The notes beneath the pieces are model-generated. The model had not been told where the DNA came from. It did not search any database and saw only the letters and a list, made by a program, of their open reading frames with translations. A stretch of DNA of 5,800 nucleotides from Candidatus Brocadiia bacterium (GTDB lineage Bacteria; Planctomycetota; PUPC01; DSUN01): contig JADHXT010000244.1 of NCBI GenBank assembly GCA_016782825.1, positions 1-5,800 on the forward strand. The letters are read 5' to 3'. The position numbers were made by a program, and so were the translations under genes. This document shows positions 1-4,846 of the stretch, piece by piece (positions within the stretch are counted from its first letter, which is position 1; each line of letters opens with the position of its first letter).

Positions 1-747
1 AAGTTTCGGGCACGCTCCGCCGGGAACGTCGTCGACGAGATGGAGGCCTGCCTCGAGCTCGGCATCCCCGAGTTCCTCCTCTACGACGACACCTTCACCG
101 TCCGCCGCCAGCGGGTGCTCGACGTGTGTGCCGAGATCCAGCGGCGGGGCCTCGACGTGGGCTGGGACATCCGCGCCCGCGTCGACACCGTCGACGAGGA
201 GATGCTCGCCGCCTTGAAGGCCGCGGGCTGCGAGCGCATCCACTACGGAGTGGAGGCCGGCAGCGACGAGTTCCTGAAGGTCATCCGCAAGGGCATCACC
301 GTCGACCAGGCGCGCACGGCCTTCAAGCTCACCCGCAAGGCCGGCATCTGCACCCTCGCCTACTTCATGATCGGCATCCCCGGCGAGACCGAGCCCGACG
401 TCCGCCAGACCCTGCGGCTCGCCCGCGAGCTCGATCCCGACTTCGTCCACGTCACCATCCTCACCCCCTTCCCCGGCACCGAGATCTACCTCAACGCCCT
501 CGCCGACGGCGTCTACGAGACCGACCACTGGCGCGACTTCGCCCGTTCGCCCCAGCCCGGCTTCCAGCCCAAGTACTGGACCCGCGAGATGTCTCGCGAG
601 CAACTCGAGGCCCTCCTCAACGCCGCCTACAAGAGCTTCTACGCCCGTCCCCGCTACATCCTCCGCCAGCTCCTCAAGATCCGCTCCTTCCGCGAGCTCA
701 CCGCCAAGATCAAAGCCGGCCTCCGCGTTCTCTTCCTGCGCGGCTGA
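1..747 (+). CDS. Radical SAM protein (BchE/P-methylase-like), C-terminal part
   Basis: The reading frame is open from the first base and ends with TGA at 745-747, giving 248 visible residues; the gene starts upstream of the window. Visible features are an R-x-R-S-x-x-N-V-V-D-E segment (residues about 3-13), the strand-end DDTFT (29-33), GVEAGSD (83-89), IGIPGET (124-130) and TPFPGTEIY (155-163). These are the usual later landmarks of the radical SAM TIM barrel in the cobalamin-dependent / BchE-like group. The tail from about residue 190 is helical and basic. The CxxxCxxC motif and any B12-binding domain would lie before base 1, so neither can be confirmed. Such enzymes use S-adenosylmethionine and a 4Fe-4S cluster for methylation, cyclisation or other radical steps; the substrate cannot be deduced. 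The Met codon at 40 is an internal residue, because family-typical sequence precedes it. The next gene begins 16 nt downstream, so co-transcription is likely. Confidence 0.88.
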   Translation, partial: KFRARSAGNVVDEMEACLELGIPEFLLYDDTFTVRRQRVLDVCAEIQRRGLDVGWDIRARVDTVDEEMLAALKAAGCERIHYGVEAGSDEFLKVIRKGITVDQARTAFKLTRKAGICTLAYFMIGIPGETEPDVRQTLRLARELDPDFVHVTILTPFPGTEIYLNALADGVYETDHWRDFARSPQPGFQPKYWTREMSREQLEALLNAAYKSFYARPRYILRQLLKIRSFRELTAKIKAGLRVLFLRG

Positions 748-749
748 AT

Positions 750-755
750 GGAGGT
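750..755 (+). promoter_or_regulatory. Ribosome binding site of PP1
   Basis: GGAGGT lies 8 nt before the ATG at 764 and directly after the radical SAM stop codon. It fixes the PP1 start. No promoter-like sequence is evident in the 16-nt gap, which fits read-through from the radical SAM gene. Confidence 0.75.
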
Positions 756-763
756 GTGCACCG

Positions 764-1504
764 ATGCGACGCCGTGGGCTCACCCTTGCCGAGCTCGTGG
801 TCACCCTGGTGTTCCTCGGCATCCTGTTCACTGTCGTCCTCGTGGTGGTCAACCGGCGGATCGCCGCGGCGCGCGAGGAGGCGCGGCGCATGTGGTGCCG
901 AGGCAACCTGAATCAGGTCGCCAAGTCGATGGCGACCTACCTCAACGAGCACGGCGACAATCGCTTCTACCCGTTCCCGATGGGCCAGGGCACGAGGCCG
1001 GGCGACTTCAACGGCGCGGAGTGGATCGCCGCGCTCTACTGGAGCGGCGTGATGCCCGACCCGGGCGTCTACATCTGCCCGGGCTCGCCCGATACGAACA
1101 GGAATGGTGTGGACATCGGCACTGCCCGCGCGGCGCCGACCTTCGGCTCCCAGACCATCAGCTACGCAGGGATGCACTACCGCAGTGGCAGTGTCGATTG
1201 GCTCCCGCGACCCGACAGGCAGCCGACAGGGCGCAAGGTGAGCGGCGTCTGGCGTATGCCACCAGGGACGGGACCCTACGTGCTGACGAACGCCGCTGGT
1301 GAGATCGCCCCAGGCGCCCTGCGCGACGACTTCCCGCCCAACATGCCCATGGCCAGCGACGACACCCAAGGCCCCATTCACCACCGCGAGCTCATGAGCG
1401 TGCTCTTCTTCGACAGCCACGTCGAGTACAAGCTCGGCAGCGAGATCGACCTGCGCAACGGCGTCGGCAAGCCCGGCGGCCTGCTCTGGCAGTTGCGGAA
1501 CTGA
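764..1504 (+). CDS. Prepilin-like protein PP1 (DUF1559 / H-X9-DG-like pseudopilin)
   Basis: 246 aa, the longest of the six paralogs. The N-terminus MRRRG/LTLAEL is a class III prepilin peptidase site (Gly5 at -1, Glu10 at +5), followed by a hydrophobic helix at about residues 6-29 and a charged Arg-rich stretch. The ectodomain carries Cys45, DFNGAEW (81-87), Cys105 in YICPG, a DTNRNGVD loop (110-117), FGSQTISYAG (127-136), FPPNMPM (190-196), DDTQG (199-203) and FFDSHVEY (215-222). It ends LLWQLRN. His207 is followed by exactly nine residues and Asp217-Ser218, so PP1 keeps the H-X9-D spacing of the family motif, with Ser for Gly. Residues about 142-176 are an insertion absent from the other copies. 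It is probably membrane-anchored, cleaved and N-methylated, then placed in a pseudopilus-like fibre or displayed at the surface. Its exact role is unknown. Confidence 0.9.
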   Translation: MRRRGLTLAELVVTLVFLGILFTVVLVVVNRRIAAAREEARRMWCRGNLNQVAKSMATYLNEHGDNRFYPFPMGQGTRPGDFNGAEWIAALYWSGVMPDPGVYICPGSPDTNRNGVDIGTARAAPTFGSQTISYAGMHYRSGSVDWLPRPDRQPTGRKVSGVWRMPPGTGPYVLTNAAGEIAPGALRDDFPPNMPMASDDTQGPIHHRELMSVLFFDSHVEYKLGSEIDLRNGVGKPGGLLWQLRN

Positions 1505-1508
1505 GGAG
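1481..1508 (+). repeat. Gene-end element 1 (LLWQLRN, stop, SD of PP2)
   Basis: 28-nt element encoding LLWQLRN and TGA, with the final bases forming the SD of PP2 (GGAGG 1505-1509, five nt before the ATG at 1515). It contains CAGTT (1490-1494), loop GCGG, AACTG (1499-1503), a possible 5-bp hairpin over the stop codon. It is identical to element 2. Confidence 0.8.
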
Positions 1509-1514
1509 GCGACC

Positions 1515-2156
1515 ATGCGGCAGCGACGGGCGCTCACCCTCGTCGAGTTCGTCCTCGGCCTGGTCGTGATCGCCATGCTCCTTCTCCTCATCATCCCCAT
1601 CACCCTCGCGCGCCGAGAGGCGAGACGGGCGGGGTGCAGACGGAACTTGAGCCGTCTCGCCAAGAGCCTGTGGGCCTACCCCGAGCACGCCAGCCACAGG
1701 TACTACCCGTGTCCTTTCGGTCGCGTCCCCACTGCGAACGACTTCAATGGCGCCGAGTGGCTCGCCAGCGTGTACTGGGTGGGGATGGTCGCCGATCCGT
1801 CCATCTTCATCTGCCCGGGCACGCACGACACCAACCGCGACGGCCTGGACATCGGGACGCACCGCGCTCCGCCGAGCTTCGGCTCGCAGACCATCAGCTA
1901 CGCGGGCATGCACTACCGCAGCCAGACCAACAGCAGCGGCGCGTTCACGGCCGGCGCCATCCGCGACGATTTCCCGCCCAACATGCCCATGGGTTGCGAC
2001 GACACACAAGGGTCCATCAACCACGGCACGTCTCAGCGGGGCGGGATGAACGTCGTCTTCTTCGACAACCGCGTCGAGTGGAAGTCCCACGAGCAGGTCA
2101 ACCTCGAGACGGGCGTAGGCCAGAAGCCCGGCCTGCTCTGGCAGTTGCGGAACTGA
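1515..2156 (+). CDS. Prepilin-like protein PP2 with Ala at the cleavage site
   Basis: 213 aa, the shortest paralog. It starts 10 nt after PP1 with GGAGG (1505-1509) five nt upstream. The leader is MRQRRA/LTLVEF: the residue expected to be Gly at -1 is Ala6, while Glu11 at +5 is kept. The membrane helix covers about residues 7-31. Ectodomain blocks are Cys41, YPCP (64-67, Cys66), DFNGAEW (76-82), Cys100 in FICPG, DTNRDGLD (105-112), FGSQTISYAG (122-131), FPPNMPM (153-159), Cys161-DDTQG, FFDNRVEW (182-189) and the terminal LLWQLRN. The DSH triplet of the other copies is DNR here, and the spacing is H170-X13-D184. With four ectodomain cysteines (41, 66, 100, 161), two disulfides are possible. 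Processing by prepilin peptidase may be slower than for the Gly-containing copies. The function is inferred from family resemblance only. Confidence 0.88.
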   Translation: MRQRRALTLVEFVLGLVVIAMLLLLIIPITLARREARRAGCRRNLSRLAKSLWAYPEHASHRYYPCPFGRVPTANDFNGAEWLASVYWVGMVADPSIFICPGTHDTNRDGLDIGTHRAPPSFGSQTISYAGMHYRSQTNSSGAFTAGAIRDDFPPNMPMGCDDTQGSINHGTSQRGGMNVVFFDNRVEWKSHEQVNLETGVGQKPGLLWQLRN

Positions 2157-2160
2157 GGAG
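2133..2160 (+). repeat. Gene-end element 2 (LLWQLRN, stop, SD of PP3)
   Basis: Identical to element 1 over 28 nt, but the following base is A, so the SD of PP3 is GGAG rather than GGAGG. Hairpin arms are at 2142-2146 and 2151-2155. Confidence 0.8.
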
Positions 2161-2166
2161 ATCGCC

Positions 2167-2838
2167 ATGGCCAGGCGAGAGAGCGGCCTGACGCTGGCCG
2201 AGCTTCTGGTGATGGTCGCCATCGTGGTGGCGCTGGTCGCCATGCTCGTCTACGGGTTGACCTGGGGGCTCGAGAAGGCAAGGCGGACCCGGTGCAGGAA
2301 GAACCTCAGTTGGCTCGCCAGGAGCATTGGGGTGTACCTCAATGAGCACGGCGACGGCCGCTTCCTTCCTGTGCCATTGGGGCAGGGCACGACCCCAGGC
2401 GACTACAACGGCGCCGAGTGGCTCGCCGCGTTCTACTGGTGCGGCGTCATGCCCGACCCCGGCGTCTTCCTCTGCCCGAGCAGCGGCGACACCAACCACG
2501 ATGGCCTCGACATCGGCACCCACCGCGCCCCCGCCGCCTTCGGCTCGCAGACGGTGAGCTACGCGGCCCTGCACTACCGCAGTCAGACCGACGCGAGTGG
2601 CCAACCCTTCGGCGCCGTCATCCGCGACGAGGACTTCCCGCCCAACATGCCCATGGCGTGCGACGACACCCAGGGCAGCATCAACCACGGCGGCCGTCGC
2701 GGCGGGATGGCCGTGCTCTTCTTCGACAGCCACGTCGAGTGGCGGCCCCGCGACGATGTTGATCCCGAGACTGCCGTCGGCGACCAAGGCCCCGGCGGCG
2801 GCGCGCCCAAGGGGCTGCTGTGGCAGTTGCGCAATTGA
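2167..2838 (+). CDS. Prepilin-like protein PP3
   Basis: 223 aa. The start at 2167 follows PP2 by 10 nt and has GGAG (2157-2160) six nt upstream, a slightly weaker SD than the other copies. The leader MARRESG/LTLAEL has Gly7 at -1 and Glu12 at +5; the hydrophobic helix spans about residues 8-31. The ectodomain has Cys43, the YLNEHGD segment (57-63) shared with PP1, DYNGAEW (79-85), Cys92, Cys103 in FLCP, DTNHDGLD (108-115), FGSQTVSYAA (125-134), FPPNMPM (157-163), Cys165-DDTQG, FFDSHVEW (185-192) and a Gly/Pro-rich stretch before LLWQLRN. The motif spacing is H174-X12-D187. Its tail is nearly identical at DNA level to that of PP4, while its leader and helix differ from PP4 and PP5. It is a likely pseudopilin-like membrane-anchored protein; its partner and cargo are unknown. 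Confidence 0.89.
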   Translation: MARRESGLTLAELLVMVAIVVALVAMLVYGLTWGLEKARRTRCRKNLSWLARSIGVYLNEHGDGRFLPVPLGQGTTPGDYNGAEWLAAFYWCGVMPDPGVFLCPSSGDTNHDGLDIGTHRAPAAFGSQTVSYAALHYRSQTDASGQPFGAVIRDEDFPPNMPMACDDTQGSINHGGRRGGMAVLFFDSHVEWRPRDDVDPETAVGDQGPGGGAPKGLLWQLRN

Positions 2839-2908
2839 GGAGGGCCACGATGCGACGCCGCGGGCTCACGCTGGCCGAACTGATCCTGACCCTTGCCGTG
2901 CTGGCGGT
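2779..2908 (+). repeat. 130-bp direct repeat, copy A (PP3 tail to PP4 head)
   Basis: This stretch matches 3447-3576 at an offset of 668 bp with two differences by eye (2830 C versus A, 2835 T versus C). It covers the last 20 codons of PP3, the SD and the first 59 bases of PP4, so the repeat straddles a gene boundary. Confidence 0.85.
2815..2842 (+). repeat. Gene-end element 3 (LLWQLRN, stop, SD of PP4)
   Basis: Differs from elements 5 and 6 at two synonymous bases (CGC for CGG, AAT for AAC). The first lies in the hairpin loop and the second gives a G-U pair, so the arms 2824-2828 and 2833-2837 can still pair. GGAGG at 2839-2843 sets the PP4 start. Confidence 0.8.
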
Positions 2909-3506
2909 CCTCATCCTCGTTCTCGTGCCCACGCTGATCTGGCGGCGCGAGGAGTCGAGACGGATCCGGTGCAGGACCAACCTGAACCAGCTTGCCAAGG
3001 CCTTCGCGACGTACACCTGGGATCGCTGGTTCTACCCGTGCCCGCTCGGCCGCGGCACGGTGCCAAATGACTACAATGGCGCCGAATGGCTCGCGGCCCT
3101 CCACTGGTCGGGCATCGTGCCCGAACCCAGCGTCTTCCTCTGTCCGACCAGCGGCGACACCAACCGCGACGGCGTGGACATCGGCACGCACCACGCCCCA
3201 GCCGCGTTCGGCACGCAGACGGTCAGCTACGCAGGGATGCACTACCACAGCCAGACCAACGCGAGTGGCGCCTCCATCGCCGGCGCCATCCCCGAGCACT
3301 TCCCGCCCAACATGCCCATGGGGAGCGACGACACCCAGGGCAGCGTCAACCACGGCGCAGGCCGCCGCGGCGGCATGGCTGTGCTGTTCTTCGACAGCCA
3401 CGTCGATTGGCTGCCGCGCGACGACATCGCCCCCGAGACCGCCGTGGGCGACCAAGGCCCCGGCGGCGGCGCGCCCAAGGGGCTGCTGTGGCAGTTGAGC
3501 AACTGA
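2850..3506 (+). CDS. Prepilin-like protein PP4
   Basis: 218 aa. An in-frame ATG exists at 2820, but it lies inside the PP3 tail and would put about ten polar residues before the signal. The ATG at 2850 has GGAGG (2839-2843) six nt upstream and gives the standard leader MRRRG/LTLAEL (Gly5, Glu10), so 2850 is chosen. The helix runs over about residues 6-30. Landmarks are Cys41, YPCP (62-65, Cys64), DYNGAEW (74-80), Cys98 in FLCP, DTNRDGVD (103-110), FGTQTVSYAG (120-129), FPPNMPM (151-157), DDTQG (160-164), H168-X13-D182-S-H and the terminus LLWQLSN, which has Ser where all other copies have Arg. The leader and first half of the helix are identical in DNA to PP5 and the tail to PP3, indicating recent duplication or conversion. 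It is a pseudopilin-like protein of unknown partner. Confidence 0.9.
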   Translation: MRRRGLTLAELILTLAVLAVLILVLVPTLIWRREESRRIRCRTNLNQLAKAFATYTWDRWFYPCPLGRGTVPNDYNGAEWLAALHWSGIVPEPSVFLCPTSGDTNRDGVDIGTHHAPAAFGTQTVSYAGMHYHSQTNASGASIAGAIPEHFPPNMPMGSDDTQGSVNHGAGRRGGMAVLFFDSHVDWLPRDDIAPETAVGDQGPGGGAPKGLLWQLSN

Positions 3507-3576
3507 GGAGGGCCACGATGCGACGCCGCGGGCTCACGCTGGCCGAACTGATCCTGACCCTTGCCGTGCTGGCGGT
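3447..3576 (+). repeat. 130-bp direct repeat, copy B (PP4 tail to PP5 head)
   Basis: Second copy of the junction repeat, covering the last 20 codons of PP4, the SD and the first 59 bases of PP5. A more diverged third version of its left half ends PP5 at about 4120-4186. Confidence 0.85.
3483..3510 (+). repeat. Gene-end element 4 (LLWQLSN, stop, SD of PP5)
   Basis: Two changes (CGG to AGC) turn the penultimate Arg into Ser. Both fall in the four-base loop between arms 3492-3496 and 3501-3505. GGAGG at 3507-3511 sets the PP5 start. Confidence 0.8.
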
Positions 3577-4180
3577 TCTCCTCCTCATTGTCGTGCCCAC
3601 CCTGCTCTGGCGGCGTGAGGAGGCGAGGCGGATCCGGTGCAGGAACAACCTGAATCAACTCGCCAGGTGCATGGCGACGTACACCTGGAATGGCTGGTAC
3701 TACCCGTGCCCGATTGGGCGCGGAAGGGATCCCGAGGATTACAACGGCGCCGAGTGGTTCGCCGCGCTCTATTGGGTGGGCGTCGTGCCCGACCCCGGTG
3801 TCTTCCTCTGCCCGACCAGCGGCGACACGAACCACGACGGCGTAGACATCGACACCCACCGCGCCACTGCGGCCTTCGGCTCGCAGACGGTCAGTTACGC
3901 GGGGCTGCACTACCGCAGCCAGACCAAGGCGAGCGGTCAGCCCATCCCGGGCGCGATGCGCGTTGACTACGCGCACCCGCTCGTGTACCCCATTGCGAGC
4001 GACGACACCCAGGGCAGCATCAACCACGGCGCCGGCCGCCGCGGCGGCTTGGCCGTGCTCTTCTCCGACAGCCACGTCGAGTGGAGGGCCCGCGACGATG
4101 TCGACCCCGAGACCGCCGTGGGCGACCAAGGCCCCGGCCGCGGCGCGCCCAAGCCGCTGCTGTGGCAGTTGCGGAACTGA
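3518..4180 (+). CDS. Prepilin-like protein PP5, divergent in the NMPM and FFDSH blocks
   Basis: 220 aa. The frame is open far upstream (an ATG at 3086 lies inside PP4), but GGAGG at 3507-3511 and the leader MRRRG/LTLAEL place the start at 3518. The helix spans about residues 6-30. Blocks seen are Cys41, an extra Cys51, YPCP (62-65), DYNGAEW (74-80), Cys98 in FLCP, DTNHDGVD (103-110), FGSQTVSYAG (120-129), DDTQG (162-166), H170-X13-D184-S-H and LLWQLRN at the end. Three departures from the other copies stand out: the FPPNMPM block is replaced by AHPLVYPI (152-159), FFDSH is FSDSH, and DIGTH is DIDTH. The frame is intact with normal codon use, so it looks like a functional divergent copy rather than a pseudogene. 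Head sequence matches PP4; middle and tail are closer to PP3. Confidence 0.88.
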   Translation: MRRRGLTLAELILTLAVLAVLLLIVVPTLLWRREEARRIRCRNNLNQLARCMATYTWNGWYYPCPIGRGRDPEDYNGAEWFAALYWVGVVPDPGVFLCPTSGDTNHDGVDIDTHRATAAFGSQTVSYAGLHYRSQTKASGQPIPGAMRVDYAHPLVYPIASDDTQGSINHGAGRRGGLAVLFSDSHVEWRARDDVDPETAVGDQGPGRGAPKPLLWQLRN

Positions 4181-4184
4181 GGAG
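4157..4184 (+). repeat. Gene-end element 5 (LLWQLRN, stop, SD of PP6)
   Basis: Identical to element 6 and one base different from elements 1 and 2 (CTG versus CTC for the second Leu). GGAGG at 4181-4185 lies six nt before the PP6 ATG. Hairpin arms are at 4166-4170 and 4175-4179. Confidence 0.8.
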
Positions 4185-4191
4185 GGAGCCG

Positions 4192-4842
4192 ATGAGTGCG
4201 AGGCGCGGCCTGACGGTCGTGGAGGTGCTGGTCGCCGTCGCCATTCTGGCGGTGCTCGCCGCGGAAGTCGCCTTCGCGTGGCGTCCCGTGCGGGAGGCGC
4301 CGATCCGGCTCCGCTGCCGCAACAACCTCAACCAGATCGCCAAGGGGATGGTGGCCTATCTGGCGGGGCACGGCGGCGGACGCTGGTTCCCCTTCCCACT
4401 CGATCGCAGCCGTGTGCCCCACGACTTCAACGGGGCCGAATGGCTTGCGAGCCTCTACTGGTCGGGCGTGGTGCCCGATCCCGGCGTATTCGTGTGCCCC
4501 TCGTCGCGGGACTCGAACGCCGACGGCCGCGATCTCGGCACGCGGGTGCATGCCTCGACGACCTTCGGCGAACGGAGCGTGAGCTACGCGGCGCTGCACT
4601 TCTACAGCACGACCGACGCCGCGGGCAACCCCGCTCCCGGCGCCATCGAGGACGTCTACCCGCCCAACATGCCGATGGCCAGCGACGACACCCAAGGCCC
4701 CGTCAACCACGGCACGGCCAACAACGGGGGGATGGCCGTTCTCTTCCTCGATTCTCACGTCAAGTTCATGATCAACACGGAGATCGACCTTGAGCGGGGC
4801 GTCGGGCGCAAGGGCGGGCTGCTGTGGCAGTTGCGGAACTGA
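4192..4842 (+). CDS. Prepilin-like protein PP6, most divergent copy
   Basis: 216 aa. The ATG at 4192 has GGAGG (4181-4185) six nt upstream and gives MSARRG/LTVVEV (Gly6 at -1, Glu11 at +5); the in-frame ATG at 4081 lies within PP5 and is rejected. The helix covers about residues 7-30 and contains an unusual Glu25. Blocks are Cys42, DFNGAEW (78-84), Cys102 in FVCP, DSNADGRD (107-114), FGERSVSYAA (125-134), PPNMPM (157-162), DDTQG (165-169), H173-X13-D187-S-H, ending LLWQLRN. Only the two invariant cysteines are present in the ectodomain. The tail NTEIDLERGVG resembles SEIDLRNGVG of PP1 rather than the Gly-rich tails of PP3-PP5. The copy differs most in the helix and the middle region, so it could be a distinct, minor component of whatever the set builds. 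The function is otherwise unknown. Confidence 0.89.
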   Translation: MSARRGLTVVEVLVAVAILAVLAAEVAFAWRPVREAPIRLRCRNNLNQIAKGMVAYLAGHGGGRWFPFPLDRSRVPHDFNGAEWLASLYWSGVVPDPGVFVCPSSRDSNADGRDLGTRVHASTTFGERSVSYAALHFYSTTDAAGNPAPGAIEDVYPPNMPMASDDTQGPVNHGTANNGGMAVLFLDSHVKFMINTEIDLERGVGRKGGLLWQLRN

Positions 4843-4846
4843 GGAG
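4819..4846 (+). repeat. Gene-end element 6, at the end of the array
   Basis: Same sequence as element 5 with the SD-like GAGGAGG at 4841-4847, but no seventh paralog follows. The nearest ATG is at 4850, only two nt after GGAGG, in the frame of the DUF58 gene. The SD may be a relic of the array or may serve an extended DUF58 start. Confidence 0.75.

Larger units (their letters stand above)
764..4842 (+). repeat. Tandem array of six paralogous pseudopilin-like genes
   Basis: Six complete genes of the same family stand head to tail with gaps of 10, 10, 11, 11 and 11 nt. Distances between successive gene-end elements are 652, 682, 668, 674 and 662 bp, so the repeat unit is one gene of roughly 0.65-0.68 kb. 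Conservation is highest at the leader and helix in PP4/PP5, at the FNGAEW/YNGAEW, FGSQT and DDTQG blocks, and at the C-terminus. It is lowest in the loop around residues 56-72 and in the segment before DDTQG. Confidence 0.9.

Noticed and set aside
40..42. ATG at 40 as start of the radical SAM gene
   Set aside because: The frame is open to base 1 and the preceding residues (R-x-R-S-x-x-N-V-V-D-E) are typical of the family interior. The gene is truncated by the window edge.
126..911. Second plus-strand frame over the radical SAM gene and PP1 start
   Set aside because: The translation is Arg/Pro/His-rich with no family features, and it overlaps two genes with clear motifs.
2820..4191. Upstream starts for PP4 (2820), PP5 (3086) and PP6 (4081)
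   Set aside because: They lie inside the previous gene and would bury the prepilin signal. Good SD sequences precede the ATGs at 2850, 3518 and 4192.
764..4842. The array as an insertion sequence, integron or other mobile element
   Set aside because: No transposase, integrase or terminal inverted repeats are seen. The 28-nt element looks like a gene end with an SD rather than an attC site.
1481..4846. Evenly spaced 28-nt repeats as a CRISPR array
   Set aside because: Spacing is 652-682 bp with coding sequence between, and the repeats are the ends of paralogous genes.
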